This document shows, one piece after another, positions 22,993-32,472 of a stretch of 46,175 nucleotides of DNA. Origin of the DNA: Bacillota bacterium (GTDB lineage: Bacteria; Bacillota; Clostridia; Oscillospirales; Acutalibacteraceae). The position numbers and the translations under genes are program-made. The stretch is from contig JAEZFF010000120.1 in assembly GCA_023417635.1 (NCBI GenBank), forward strand, positions 1-46,175, given 5' to 3'. A model generated the notes under the pieces. That model did not search any database, was not told the origin of the DNA, and worked only from the letters and a program-made list of their open reading frames with translations. How positions within the stretch are numbered: position 1 is the stretch's first letter; each line of letters begins with the position of its first letter.

Positions 22993-25221
22993 TTATGAAT
23001 GAGTATTTGAATGGTTGTTGCCGTTGTACGGCCTGTTGTAGCCGCCGTGGTTTCCGCCTGGGCGGTGGTCAAACGTGCGGTGCGGCGGGCGCTGTTCCTG
23101 TGAAATATCGTTTTCCGGAACAAGGCCATCCACTTCAATCAGTGCTTCGCGACGAGAAAGGTTCAGGCGGCCTCTGTCGTCTACGTTCAGCACCTTGACC
23201 ATGACTTCATCGCCTACGTTTACAACGTCGCTTACTTTTTCAACGCGCTTGACGTCAAGCTGCGAAATATGCACAAGGCCTTCCTTGCCTGGGGCAATTT
23301 CGACAAACGCGCCGAAATCCATCAGACGGGTAACCTTGCCCTTGTAAATAGCACCTGGCTCCGGGTCGTTCACAATGGTGTCCACAATGCCGAGGGCACG
23401 TTTGCAGTTTTCCATATTGATGCCGGAAACGAAGACGTGGCCGTCTTCCTCCACATCAACCTTTACGCCGCATTCAGCGCAGATTTTCTGGATGACCTTG
23501 CCGCCGGAACCAATGACTTCACGGATTTTTTCGGTCGGGATTGTCATAGAAAGCATCTTCGGCGCGTAAGGGGAAAGCTCCTTGCGCGGTTCCGGAATAG
23601 CCTTCAGCATAATTTCATCAATGATATAGTCGCGGGCCTTATGCGTTTTGTAAAGGGCTTCCTTAATCATCTCAGGGGTAAGGCCGTTGATTTTCAGATC
23701 CATTTGGATTGCCGTAATGCCTGCGTGCGTACCGGCAACCTTAAAGTCCATGTCGCCGAAGAAGTCTTCGAGGCCCTGAATGTCGACCATCGTCATCCAG
23801 CGTTCGCCCTCGGTGATCAGACCACAGGAAATACCGGCAACCGGCGCTTTAATCGGCACACCGGCATCCATCAGGGCCAGTGTGGAACCGCAGATGGAAG
23901 CCTGCGAAGTGGAACCATTGGAAGAAAGCACTTCGGAAACAAGGCGCATGGTATACGGGAACACGTCAAGCGACGGAAGCACCGGCACCAGCGCGCGCTC
24001 GGCAAGAGCGCCATGGCCAATTTCACGGCGGCCCGGGCCGCGGCTCGGTTTTGTTTCTCCTGTAGAATACGAAGGCATATTATACTGGTGGATATAATGC
24101 TTGTTTTCCTGCTCGTCAATTCCGTCGAACGTCTGTTCGTCATCCAGTGAGCCAAGGGTTACAGTTGTAAGAACCTGCGTCTGGCCGCGCGTGAACATAC
24201 CGGAACCGTGAACACGCGGCAAAATGCCGACTTCTGCGGCAAGCGGGCGCATCTCGTCCATCTTTCTGCCATCTACACGCTTCTGCTCGTCCAACAGCCA
24301 GCGGCGCACAACGTATTTCTGTGTTTTGTACAAGCATTCGTCAATCTTGGCGGCCTGGTCCGGGTAAACTTCGTCGAACTTTTCGTGAACACGGTCGTAA
24401 ATCGGGGCAAGGCGTGCGTCGCGGACTTTTTTGTCGTCGGTGTCCAGTGCGGCGCGGATGTCCTCAATGGAATACTGTTTGATGGTGTTCATCATGTCCT
24501 CATCCGGCTCATTGCTCGGGTAAGAGAACTTCGGCTTGCCAATTTCCTTCTGGATGCCCTTAATGAACTCCACAATACTCTGGTTCGCCTTATGGCCGGC
24601 CATAATGCCATTGTACATAATGTCATCCGGGATTTCGTCGGCGCCCGCCTCAATCATGGCAATGCGGGAATCGGTGGAAGCCACGGTTACAGCCATCTTC
24701 GATTTTTTGCGCTGTTCGCTGTTCGGGTTAATGATGAACTCGCCGTCAACATAACCGACGGAAACGCCGGAAATCGGGCCGTTCCACGGAATGTCGGAAA
24801 TGCTGATCGCAATGGATGTACCGACCATGGCGGCAATATCCGGCGGGCAGTCGTGGTCAACGCTCATCACGGTGCAAACGACGGAAACGTCGTTGCGCAT
24901 ATCTTTCGGGAAGAGCGGGCGGATTGGGCGGTCAATCATGCGCGAAGTCAGGATTGCCTTATCGCTCGGGCGACCCTCGCGCTTAATGTAGGAACCCGGG
25001 ATTTTGCCCACGGCGTAAAGCTTTTCTTCATAGTCGACGGAAAGCGGGAAGAAATCCACACCGTCGCGCGGCTTTGCGGAAGCGGTTGCCGTAACGTGGA
25101 CGACGGTGTCACCGTAACGCACCATGCATTCTCCGTTGGCAAGCTGTGCCATTTTGCCGGTTTCGACCGTAAGCGGGCGCCCCGCAAAATCGGTCTTGTA
25201 CACTTTGTAGTTTTCGAACAT
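22993..25221 (-). CDS. pnp: Polyribonucleotide nucleotidyltransferase (PNPase)
   Basis: Phosphorolytic 3'-5' exoribonuclease, a trimer of the RNA degradosome. It has 742 residues with two RNase PH domains, a linking helical domain, then a KH domain (IPTEKIREVIGSGGKVIQ, about 555-615) and an S1 domain (YKGKVTRLMDFGAFVEIAPG, about 620-690). The tail is unusual, a short His/Gly/Asn-rich stretch (HHAR-like repeats ending GNNHSNTHS). The start is the ATG at 25221 with GGAGG. The 240-base gap to rpsO contains a large hairpin (about 25396-25445). Confidence 0.97.
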   Translation of the reverse strand: MFENYKVYKTDFAGRPLTVETGKMAQLANGECMVRYGDTVVHVTATASAKPRDGVDFFPLSVDYEEKLYAVGKIPGSYIKREGRPSDKAILTSRMIDRPIRPLFPKDMRNDVSVVCTVMSVDHDCPPDIAAMVGTSIAISISDIPWNGPISGVSVGYVDGEFIINPNSEQRKKSKMAVTVASTDSRIAMIEAGADEIPDDIMYNGIMAGHKANQSIVEFIKGIQKEIGKPKFSYPSNEPDEDMMNTIKQYSIEDIRAALDTDDKKVRDARLAPIYDRVHEKFDEVYPDQAAKIDECLYKTQKYVVRRWLLDEQKRVDGRKMDEMRPLAAEVGILPRVHGSGMFTRGQTQVLTTVTLGSLDDEQTFDGIDEQENKHYIHQYNMPSYSTGETKPSRGPGRREIGHGALAERALVPVLPSLDVFPYTMRLVSEVLSSNGSTSQASICGSTLALMDAGVPIKAPVAGISCGLITEGERWMTMVDIQGLEDFFGDMDFKVAGTHAGITAIQMDLKINGLTPEMIKEALYKTHKARDYIIDEIMLKAIPEPRKELSPYAPKMLSMTIPTEKIREVIGSGGKVIQKICAECGVKVDVEEDGHVFVSGINMENCKRALGIVDTIVNDPEPGAIYKGKVTRLMDFGAFVEIAPGKEGLVHISQLDVKRVEKVSDVVNVGDEVMVKVLNVDDRGRLNLSRREALIEVDGLVPENDISQEQRPPHRTFDHRPGGNHGGYNRPYNGNNHSNTHS

Positions 25222-25395
25222 TGCTTTTTTCCTCCGTATTCTGGATGATGTGCAGGATGCGGCAGATTTAGCAATTAGACCAATGCCTTTTCTTTTCAAA
25301 AGGGCATTCGTTTCACTGCTAAGCTCCGCGTACCCTGCTTTTCCACAAAATAAATCCGGGGTGCAGAAAACTTTGTGTTTCCTCTGTAGTGCAAA

Positions 25396-25445
25396 AAGCC
25401 CCGCGGCAGACGGCGGAAAAATTTCTCCGCCGGTACAGCCCGGAG
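25396..25445 (-). terminator. Hairpin between rpsO and pnp
   Basis: Minus strand: an inner GGCGGA/TCCGCC stem inside an outer CTCCGGGC/GCCGCGGGG-type pairing, followed by CTTTTTG. It probably attenuates or ends rpsO transcription ahead of pnp, which could also be a processing site. Confidence 0.55.
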
Positions 25446-25461
25446 TTCCTTTGCTTTGTTT

Positions 25462-25725
25462 TTACTTGCGGATGCCCAGCTTTTCAATGATAGAACGGTA
25501 ACGCTCAATGTCGTTCTTCTGCAGATAGTTCAGCAGGCTGCGGCGTGCGCCGATCATCTTATAAAGGCCACGACGGGAGTGATGGTCTTTCTTGTGGGCC
25601 TTCAGGTGCTCGGTCAGAGCGCTAATGCGGTTCGTAAGGACGGCAATCTGGACTTCCGGAGAGCCGGTGTCGCCTTCGTGGCGCGCATATTCATTGATGA
25701 TCGCTGTTTTTTCTTCTTTAAGCAT
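25462..25725 (-). CDS. rpsO: 30S ribosomal protein S15
   Basis: Small-subunit protein that binds the 16S rRNA central domain and starts platform assembly. The 87 residues include GDTGSPEVQIAVLTNRISAL and the closing motif DHHSRRGLYKMIGARRSLL. It is followed by pnp, the same order as in many bacteria. The leader (25726-25840) is 100 bases long and has several short stems, as expected for S15 autoregulation, but I cannot assign a class. Confidence 0.97.
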   Translation of the reverse strand: MLKEEKTAIINEYARHEGDTGSPEVQIAVLTNRISALTEHLKAHKKDHHSRRGLYKMIGARRSLLNYLQKNDIERYRSIIEKLGIRK

Positions 25726-25832
25726 GTTTTTTCCACCTTTTCTAAATTCCCACAGACGCAGAATTGGGCTGGTGAAATCCCCAAAACGGGGCGTTCCCCA
25801 AATCCGCGTAAGGGGTATAACGACGTTAGTAT

Positions 25833-25861
25833 ATCACAAGGCGGCGGGTTTGTAAATATTC
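25833..25861 (-). promoter_or_regulatory. Promoter of rpsO
   Basis: Minus strand TTTACA, 17 bases, TATACT, with the -10 near 25833. The transcript would start near 25826 and have a leader of about 100 bases before the ATG. Confidence 0.7.
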
Positions 25862-25867
25862 CAATAC

Positions 25868-26803
25868 TCACATTTTTCCGTACTCCGGAAAATTTTCATG
25901 GAAATATTTCTCAGCCTGCGCACCGTTGCGCCGTATTTCGGCCTGAAGTTCCAAAAGACCGGGAAATTTTCGCTCCGGGCGCAGGAATTTCAGCAAGCCC
26001 ACACGCACGGTGAAACCATAAATTTCCGGGCCGTCATAGTCCGGCATCCATGTTTCAGCAAGCACTGTGGTGGAACCGACCGTGGGTTTCACGCCAACAT
26101 TGGTTACGCCGCAGAAGGTCTTTCCGCCTACTGAAACAGCCGAGGCGTAAACGCCGAGCTTCGGCAGGACGAAATCTTCCGGCACCGCCTGATTCAGGGT
26201 CGGGGTTCCGAGACGGCGGCCAAGCTTCCGCCCCGGTATAACAGGTGACTCGTACCCAAACGGCCTTCCCAGCAGCCGGGCGGCTTCTTCTGTACGCCCT
26301 TCCGCAATCAGCCCGCGAATGCGCGTGGAACTGACAGGAGCGCCATCCTTTACAACGGCCTGGGCTATCGCCGTTTCAATTTCCTGCGCAGTGCACAGGC
26401 GCTGTAAATCGGTGCTGCCGGCTTTTCCGCCGCGCCCAAACGTAAAATTGAAACCGCAGCAGACCTTGCCTGCACGGCATACCCCGCCCAGCACACGGGC
26501 GACGAAATCTTCGGGCGAAAGGTCTTTAATGGTTTGAAAATCAAGCAGGTAAAGCTGCTGCACGCCCATCTGTTCCAGCAGGCGGATCTTTTCCTTCTGC
26601 GAAAGCAGGAGCCCGCCGAAGGAAGAGCCCTCAAGTGCTTTAGGGTTTTCCGCAAAAGTCAGCAGTGTGGGCAAAAGCCCTTGCTCAGCGCCCGCAAGCG
26701 CCAGCGAAATCACCTTCTGGTGGCCAAGATGCAAACCGTCAAAACTGCCAAGGGCGACGGCGCTTCTTCCCTGTGAAGGTTCAAGAGTTTTGTAAATTTC
26801 CAT
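25868..26803 (-). CDS. ribF: Bifunctional riboflavin kinase / FAD synthetase
   Basis: Converts riboflavin to FMN and FMN to FAD. The 311 residues contain an N-terminal nucleotidyltransferase domain with ALGSFDGLHLGHQKVI (a GxxDGxHxGH motif) near residue 17. The C-terminal riboflavin kinase domain has GRKLGRRLGTPTLN and GVTNVGVKPTVG. In the riboflavin-kinase motif the usual GRxLGxPTAN ends as GTPTLN. Third or later gene of a translation-block operon, as in many Clostridia. Confidence 0.96.
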   Translation of the reverse strand: MEIYKTLEPSQGRSAVALGSFDGLHLGHQKVISLALAGAEQGLLPTLLTFAENPKALEGSSFGGLLLSQKEKIRLLEQMGVQQLYLLDFQTIKDLSPEDFVARVLGGVCRAGKVCCGFNFTFGRGGKAGSTDLQRLCTAQEIETAIAQAVVKDGAPVSSTRIRGLIAEGRTEEAARLLGRPFGYESPVIPGRKLGRRLGTPTLNQAVPEDFVLPKLGVYASAVSVGGKTFCGVTNVGVKPTVGSTTVLAETWMPDYDGPEIYGFTVRVGLLKFLRPERKFPGLLELQAEIRRNGAQAEKYFHENFPEYGKM

Positions 26804-26857
26804 TGGGTCGCTTCTCCATTAAAAAATATGCCCCGTTTTTTCCGGAAAAACCGAAGA

Positions 26858-27796
26858 TCAGCGGGCATTGAGGTTTTTCTTTTCCGCGCCGTGCGCACCG
26901 GTTGGAAAAATGCGCAGCACACGCAGTTCCTCGCCCGAAATCTCTCCCAGACCGAGGAAAGTTCCTTCCGGTGAAAGTACGCGGAAACGCCCGCCCTGCG
27001 GCAGGTCTTTCCCGCGCAGGGGCGTGCGGCTCCGGTCAAGTGCGCCGCCGTTTGAAAAGCGCACCGCCTGCGCGGCGGAAATGCGGACTTCCGGCTCCCC
27101 CGCAAAAAGGGACTCCACCGGGCGCAGAATTTCCCCAAGGCGTCCTTGTACGGCAAGCTCTTTCGCCTGTTCCGGCGTAACGGCGTCGGCCAGCGTAAAA
27201 CCTGCCGCCCGGGTGCGCCGCAGGGAAGACATAACCCCGTAAGTGCCAAGGGCTTCGCCCAAATCGGCACACAGCGTACGGATGTATGTACCTTTGGAGC
27301 AAGCCACAGTCAAGCGGCCGGACTGCTCTGTTTCGTCAAATTCCGCAAGTTCCATCTTATAAACGGTAACGGGACGCTTTTTGCGCTCCACTTCGATTCC
27401 CTTTCGGGCAAGGTCATACAGGCGCTTCCCATTGACGCTTACAGCCGAATACATCGGCGGCATCTGCAAAATCTCGCCGCGGAATTGCGGCAGGGCATTT
27501 TCCATCTGCACACGCGTCGCTTTCCCATTGCTTCTGGCCGTCACACGGCCGGTGGTGTCCTGTGTATCGGTTGCAAAGCCAAGCTGGAACCCGGCTTCAT
27601 ACTCTTTTTCCGTATCTTCCAAAAACGGCAAGGCGCGCGTCGCGCACCCAAGCAGCAAAGGCAGAACGCCCGTCGCCATCGGGTCCAGTGTACCGGTATG
27701 GCCAATTTTCCTTTCCCGGCAGATACCGCGCATAACGGCAACCACATCAAAGGAAGTAAAACCGGCGGGTTTGTCTACAATTATAACGCCGTTCAT
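26858..27796 (-). CDS. truB: tRNA pseudouridine(55) synthase
   Basis: Makes pseudouridine at position 55 of the T arm of tRNAs. The 312 residues start MNGVIIVDKPAGFTSFDVV and include the catalytic GHTGTLDPMATGVLPL. The C-terminus carries a PUA-like RNA-binding region. The inner ATG at 27796 fits the family start; the frame is open 26 codons further. It starts two bases after the nrnA stop, so translation is coupled. Confidence 0.96.
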   Translation of the reverse strand: MNGVIIVDKPAGFTSFDVVAVMRGICRERKIGHTGTLDPMATGVLPLLLGCATRALPFLEDTEKEYEAGFQLGFATDTQDTTGRVTARSNGKATRVQMENALPQFRGEILQMPPMYSAVSVNGKRLYDLARKGIEVERKKRPVTVYKMELAEFDETEQSGRLTVACSKGTYIRTLCADLGEALGTYGVMSSLRRTRAAGFTLADAVTPEQAKELAVQGRLGEILRPVESLFAGEPEVRISAAQAVRFSNGGALDRSRTPLRGKDLPQGGRFRVLSPEGTFLGLGEISGEELRVLRIFPTGAHGAEKKNLNAR

Positions 27797-27798
27797 GC

Positions 27799-28749
27799 TC
27801 AAGATTCCAAGTACCTTTCCGCCGCAGCAAGCATTGCCTGACTGGCTTGTTCCGCCGGCAGATGCAACGTGCATCCTGCGGCTCCCTTATGGCCTCCGCC
27901 GCCGAACTGTGCGCAAATCTTCGCCGCATCCGCCGGGGGACGCGCGCGCAGGGAAACTTTGTAGTCGCCGTTTTCCTTTTCGCGCAGCGTAATCCCGACG
28001 TGCACACCTTCTATGGAACGCGGAATGGTTGCGATGCCGTCAAGGTCGTCTTCTATGGCGCCGGATTCGGCAATCATTTTTTTTGTGAGGAAAATCAAAG
28101 CGATTTTTCCGCCATCCGCATAGCGGATATTGTCCAGCACACGGCGCTCAAGGTCCATCCTTGCGCGGCTTTTCGTGTCGAACATAGCGCGGTCAATCTC
28201 CACGGAATCGGCACCCGCCTCCATCAGCTCCGCCGCAATGCGGTGAGTCAGCGGCGTGGTGTTGGTATACTTAAAACAGCCTGTGTCGGTTGTAACGCCG
28301 GTATAAAGTGCGTTTGCCACAGCCCTGTCCACCTTTACGCTAAGAAGTTTCAGCAGGTTGTAAATGATTTCACAGGTTGCGGCCGCGGTCGGGTCGGTGT
28401 AACTTTCCGCGGCAAAAGGAGTGCTGGAGCTGTGGTGGTCTATAGAAAGGCCGACCTTTCCGCCGTACTGGGAAAGCAGCGGCTCGCCCAAAAGGCTTTT
28501 GTCCGCTATGTCCACAGAAACGACAAGGTCGGGTTCAAAGGGATCTTCGGGAAGGCCTTCAAAGAGGAAAGCGTACTTCGGCCCTATGGCATCGGAGCAC
28601 CTCACCTGCGCACGCCTGCCAAGCTTCCGCAAAGCACGGCACAGGGCGCTGCCCGCGCCGAGTGTGTCGCCGTCCGGGAACTGATGGCACAGGATGACAA
28701 CACGCTGCGCGCCGAGCAGAATGGGAACCGCTTCCTCAAGGCTTGTCAT
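27799..28749 (-). CDS. nrnA: Bifunctional oligoribonuclease / PAP phosphatase (NrnA)
   Basis: DHH-family phosphoesterase that degrades nanoRNA and 3',5'-adenosine bisphosphate. The 316 residues contain VILCHQFPDGDTLGAGSALCRALRKLG (DHH motif I region), SIDHHSSSTPF with the DHH triad and a C-terminal DHHA1 domain with the AKICAQFGGGGHKGAAGCTL glycine motif. Its start overlaps rbfA by 14 bases, and it leads directly into truB, the usual clostridial order. Confidence 0.95.
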   Translation of the reverse strand: MTSLEEAVPILLGAQRVVILCHQFPDGDTLGAGSALCRALRKLGRRAQVRCSDAIGPKYAFLFEGLPEDPFEPDLVVSVDIADKSLLGEPLLSQYGGKVGLSIDHHSSSTPFAAESYTDPTAAATCEIIYNLLKLLSVKVDRAVANALYTGVTTDTGCFKYTNTTPLTHRIAAELMEAGADSVEIDRAMFDTKSRARMDLERRVLDNIRYADGGKIALIFLTKKMIAESGAIEDDLDGIATIPRSIEGVHVGITLREKENGDYKVSLRARPPADAAKICAQFGGGGHKGAAGCTLHLPAEQASQAMLAAAERYLES

Positions 28750-29095
28750 GCGTTTCCTCCTTCAGGTCGTTCAGGATGCGTGAAATGTTTGCGCCGTATT
28801 CAATCGAGTCGGTGGCGCGGAAAATAAGCTGCGGCACTTTGCGCAGCGAAAGGCGTGAGCTAAGCTCATGCCGAATGAACCCGGAAGCGGACTTAAGGCC
28901 TTTTAAGGCTTCCTTTGCCTTTTCCATGCCATCCATATGGCTGATATATACCGTGCAGTAGGAAAGGTCGTTTGTCACTTCCACACGCACAATGCTGATA
29001 AGCCCCTGCACACGGGGATCTTTGAGTTCTCTGAAAATTGCGGTGAGCTCGCGCATGATGTCTTCTGTTACGCGGCCCAGCTTATGACTTGGCAT
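28736..29095 (-). CDS. rbfA: Ribosome-binding factor A
   Basis: Assembly factor needed for 16S rRNA 5' maturation. The 119 residues include the KH-like motifs RVGEDIMRELTAIF (here RVTEDIMRELTAIF) and SSRLSLRKVPQLIFRATDSI, typical of the family. GGGAGAG precedes the ATG. It is separated from infB by 261 bases holding palindromes but no gene. Confidence 0.96.
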   Translation of the reverse strand: MPSHKLGRVTEDIMRELTAIFRELKDPRVQGLISIVRVEVTNDLSYCTVYISHMDGMEKAKEALKGLKSASGFIRHELSSRLSLRKVPQLIFRATDSIEYGANISRILNDLKEETHDKP

Positions 29096-29356
29096 CTTTT
29101 TCTCTCCCTTTCCAGCCTTCTGAAAAAGGCCTTAGCAAAGCACAAAATGCCTTTCGCTGCCTATCTATGGCTGGCCTTTTGAAAAGGCCGAAGCGAAAAC
29201 TTTGCTGAATCCCGAAAAAGGAAATTTCCTGCGCTTTGGTTTTATTTTTCGCCAGTGGCTGTATTTTAACCTTGTTCTCGCAGGATTTCCTGTTTGGAAA
29301 AAGTGTTGGTTTTTTCGGCCGGCCTTTTCCGCGAAGAGAAGGCCGGAAAATAGCTT
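29096..29356. repeat. Palindrome-rich gap between infB and rbfA
   Basis: No gene in 261 bases. It holds a perfect GGCCTTTTGAAAAGGCC palindrome (about 29173-29189), a partial copy near 29117-29131 and a CCGGCCTT/AAGGCCGG hairpin near 29322-29346. It also holds the 16-base string TGCCTTTCGCTGCCTA, which recurs at about 40006-40021. It lies within an operon, so it may be transcribed; its role is unknown. Confidence 0.6.
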
Positions 29357-31852
29357 TTACTCCTGATATTCTTCCATGGTATAGGCTTCGAAAACGTCGC
29401 CCTCTTTGATGTCGTTAAACTTCTCGAGGCCGATGCCGCAGTCGTAGCCTTCCGCTACTTCCTTGGCGTCATCCTTAAAGCGCTTCAGGGAAGCCACGTT
29501 GTCTTCGGCAACTACAATGCCGTCGCGCACAACGCGGATTTTTGCAACGCGGGTCATTTTGCCTGTGGTGACGTGCGCACCGGCTATGGTTCCTATGCTG
29601 CTGATGCGGTATACCTGCCGGACTTCGGCCTTGCCGAGGCTGGCTTCACGGTACTTCGGCGCAAGCATACCTTTGAGAGCTGCGCCGATTTCGTTGATGC
29701 AGTCATAAATTACACGGTACAGGCGAATATCAACACTGTCGCGTTTCGCGTTTTCTTCGGCTACGTTGTCCGGGCGGACATTGAAGCCGACAATCACGGC
29801 GTTGGAAGCTGCCGCCAGCATCACGTCGGACTCGCTGATCGCGCCGACGCCGCTGTGAATAATATCCACACGCACTTCGTCATTGCTCAGTTTTTCAAGG
29901 GACTGGCACACGGCCTCGGTTGAACCCTGAACATCTGCCTTGACGATAAGGTGAAGTTCCTTCATATCGCCTTCCTGCATCTGCTCAAAGAGGTTGTCGA
30001 GTGTTACCTTCGTGCGGGAATTGAATTTTTCTTCCTTCTGCTCGTTGCGGCGCTGTTCCACCAGTTCACGGGCAAGGCGTTCATCCGTTACGGCGTTGAA
30101 GATATCGCCGCCCATCGGCACGTCGTTCAGCCCAGTGATCTCCGCCGGAACACTCGGTCCTGCAGTTTTAATCTTCCTGCCGTTTTCATTCGCCATAGCA
30201 CGCACACGGCCTACCGTCGTACCCGCTACAATAATGTCGCCGATATGGAGGGTGCCGTTCTGCACCAGCACGGTGGCAATCGGGCCGCGGCCCTTGTCAA
30301 TTCTTGCTTCAATGACGGTGCCTTTAGCGGCGCGGTCCGGGTTTGCTTTCAGTTCCTTCATATCCGCTACAAGGAGGACGGTTTCCAGCAGCTCTTTAAT
30401 GCCTTCCTTGGTTACGGCGGAAACCTTTACGCACGGTGTTTCCCCGCCCCATTCTTCCGGAACCAGCTCGTACTTTGTAAGCTGCTCCATAACCATCTGC
30501 GGGTTCGCACCCGGTTTATCCATTTTGTTAATGGCTACGATAATGGAAACTTTCGCAGCTTTTGCATGGTGGATTGCCTCGATGGTCTGCGGCATAATGC
30601 CGTCGTCTGCGGCGACAACCAGTATGGCAATATCCGTAACCTGCGCACCTCTGGCACGCATGGTGGTGAAAGCTTCGTGGCCCGGCGTGTCGAGGAACGT
30701 TACATCACGGCCGCCAACCTTAACCTGGTAAGCGCCGATCGCCTGCGTAATGCCGCCCGCTTCGGTAGAAGTGACGTTCGTGTGACGAATCGCGTCCAGC
30801 AGAGAAGTCTTGCCGTGGTCAACATGGCCCATCACAACAACAACCGGTGCGCGCGGAACAAGGTTATCGTCTTTGTCTTCGCTGTCATCAATAATCTGGT
30901 CTTCAATGGTGACGACAACTTCTTTTTCCACCTTTGCGTGGAATTCCAGAGCGGCAAGGGATGCCGTGTCAAAATCAACGACATCGTTTACCGTGGCAAA
31001 TACGCCGAGGTCCATCAATTTCTTGATGACTTCCGCCGCTGTTGCCTTCAGACGCAGAGCCAGCTCACCAACCGTAATCTGCTCTGGTATCTGTATGGTA
31101 ATCGGCTTGTTTTTGCGCTCCAGCGCAATACGGCGCAAACGCTCCGACTCTGTTTCTCTGCGTGCATTGCGCGGGCGTCCGCGATAACGTGCGCTGCGCT
31201 GTGTAAGCTTCTGTTTCTTTACGGTGCTGTCAGGAGAGCGCACCTTTTCGGAAGCGAGGCGGTCATATTTTTCGTTGTAGCGGTCAAGCTCCACACTGGA
31301 AGCGTGCGTATCCACAATTCTTCCCGTCGGGCGTACAACAGAACCGCTGGTTTCCATCCGCACCGTCTGCTGCTGCGGATGCTTCTTAGCCGGCTGCTGC
31401 GGATGCTGCGGCCTTTTGTGCTGCGCGGCAGAAGCGGCGGCCTGTGCAAATTTTGCCGGGCGTGCTGCCGGGTTTGCTGGGGCGCTGTTTCGGCTCCTTT
31501 GGGGAACCGGTGCTTTCTTCGCGGCGGCTGGGGCGGCTGGGGCGGCCTGCGGCGCCTGTTTTGCTGCCGCCTTTGCGGGTTTTTGGGCAGGCTTTTCCGG
31601 TTCTATAGCGACATCCGGCTTTTCGCTTTCTACAACCGCTTTGCGCTTTTCGGCCTCGGCAAAGTAAGTATCCAGGCTCTTCGTCGAATTCTTCTGCGTA
31701 AAGTCTTCAAAAACAAGATCCAGCTCGTCTTCCGTCAGGGCTGTCATGTGTTTTTTGGTTTCACCTGTGTATTTTTCCAGCGTATCAATAACGTCCTTAT
31801 TGGGAACGTTTAGGTCGCTTGCCACATCGTGTACTCTGTATTTAATCATCAT
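29357..31852 (-). CDS. infB: Translation initiation factor IF-2
   Basis: GTPase that delivers fMet-tRNA to the 30S subunit. It has 831 residues from the ATG at 31852 (GAGG upstream). A conserved N-terminal IF2N domain (about 1-52) and a low-complexity Ala/Pro/Gln/Lys linker (80-165) come first. A second IF2N-type domain follows at about 250-300. The GTPase domain has GHVDHGKT at 342-349, then DTPGHEAF and NKMD. Domains II-IV complete it. The start overlaps the ylxQ stop by 11 bases. Confidence 0.97.
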   Translation of the reverse strand: MMIKYRVHDVASDLNVPNKDVIDTLEKYTGETKKHMTALTEDELDLVFEDFTQKNSTKSLDTYFAEAEKRKAVVESEKPDVAIEPEKPAQKPAKAAAKQAPQAAPAAPAAAKKAPVPQRSRNSAPANPAARPAKFAQAAASAAQHKRPQHPQQPAKKHPQQQTVRMETSGSVVRPTGRIVDTHASSVELDRYNEKYDRLASEKVRSPDSTVKKQKLTQRSARYRGRPRNARRETESERLRRIALERKNKPITIQIPEQITVGELALRLKATAAEVIKKLMDLGVFATVNDVVDFDTASLAALEFHAKVEKEVVVTIEDQIIDDSEDKDDNLVPRAPVVVVMGHVDHGKTSLLDAIRHTNVTSTEAGGITQAIGAYQVKVGGRDVTFLDTPGHEAFTTMRARGAQVTDIAILVVAADDGIMPQTIEAIHHAKAAKVSIIVAINKMDKPGANPQMVMEQLTKYELVPEEWGGETPCVKVSAVTKEGIKELLETVLLVADMKELKANPDRAAKGTVIEARIDKGRGPIATVLVQNGTLHIGDIIVAGTTVGRVRAMANENGRKIKTAGPSVPAEITGLNDVPMGGDIFNAVTDERLARELVEQRRNEQKEEKFNSRTKVTLDNLFEQMQEGDMKELHLIVKADVQGSTEAVCQSLEKLSNDEVRVDIIHSGVGAISESDVMLAAASNAVIVGFNVRPDNVAEENAKRDSVDIRLYRVIYDCINEIGAALKGMLAPKYREASLGKAEVRQVYRISSIGTIAGAHVTTGKMTRVAKIRVVRDGIVVAEDNVASLKRFKDDAKEVAEGYDCGIGLEKFNDIKEGDVFEAYTMEEYQE

Positions 31853-32177
31853 GTATTGGTTCCTCCTCGTTTTCCTCACTCAGCTTGAGCAGTGCTTCTG
31901 CAAACCCTGCATCTTCCACCGCGATAACTCCCGTTCGCCTGCCCAGCGCGGCCTGCGCCGCATCCATGTCTCCTGGGAGCTCCGCCACCTTTACACCGGC
32001 TGCCGCCGCTTCCTCTTTTACTGCGCGCGCCGTCCGCTGGGAAAGGTCGCGGCTTAAGTACACCAGTTTTACGTGGTGCGCCCGCACCGCCTGTTTCACT
32101 GCTTCACCGCCGAGTTCCAGTTTCCCGGCCCTCCGGGCAATGCCCAGCAGGTTCATCAGCCGTTTATTTGTTTCCAA
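31842..32177 (-). CDS. ylxQ: L7Ae-family ribosome-associated protein (YlxQ)
   Basis: Small RNA-binding protein of the L7Ae/L30e/S12e superfamily, which recognises kink-turns. Its 111 residues include LLGIARRAGKLELGGEAVKQ near the start and AELPGDMDAAQAALGRRTGV, the L7Ae signature region. The start is taken as a TTG at 32177 with GGAGG six bases upstream. An ATG seven codons further in (MNLLGIAR) is the alternative. It overlaps ylxR by 14 bases and infB by 11, in the normal nusA-infB operon order. Confidence 0.9.
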   Translation of the reverse strand: METNKRLMNLLGIARRAGKLELGGEAVKQAVRAHHVKLVYLSRDLSQRTARAVKEEAAAAGVKVAELPGDMDAAQAALGRRTGVIAVEDAGFAEALLKLSEENEEEPIHDD

Positions 32178-32436
32178 GCAGCTCCTCCTCCATACGGTCA
32201 TAAACTTCGTCCGGGATTCTGCACGAAAAAGCTTTTTCAAACCGACGGGCTTTCCGCGCGGCTTTCAGGCACTCCGCACTGCGGCACACATAGGCGCCGC
32301 GGCCCGGCTTGCGGCCGGTCAGATCCAGCGAAACCTCTCCGTCGGGTGATTTCACGACCCGAACGAGTTCCTGCTTTGGTTTCATTTCGCCGCACCCTGC
32401 GCACATACGCAGCGGTATTTTTCTTTTATGAATCAT
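32164..32436 (-). CDS. ylxR: YlxR / RnpM RNA-binding protein
   Basis: Now called RnpM, a modulator of RNase P activity in Bacillus. The 90 residues include the signature MCAGCGEMKPKQELVRVV and GRKPGRGAYVCRSAECLKAA, with the cysteines spaced as in the family. Located between nusA and ylxQ as in nearly all Firmicutes. Confidence 0.94.
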   Translation of the reverse strand: MIHKRKIPLRMCAGCGEMKPKQELVRVVKSPDGEVSLDLTGRKPGRGAYVCRSAECLKAARKARRFEKAFSCRIPDEVYDRMEEELLGNK

Positions 32437-32472
32437 GCCGTGATTCCCCCTGTTCCCGAAAGCCGATGTCCT

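Noticed and set aside
29951..31813. 620-codon plus-strand frame opposite infB
   Set aside because: Antisense of infB; arises from codon bias, not a gene.
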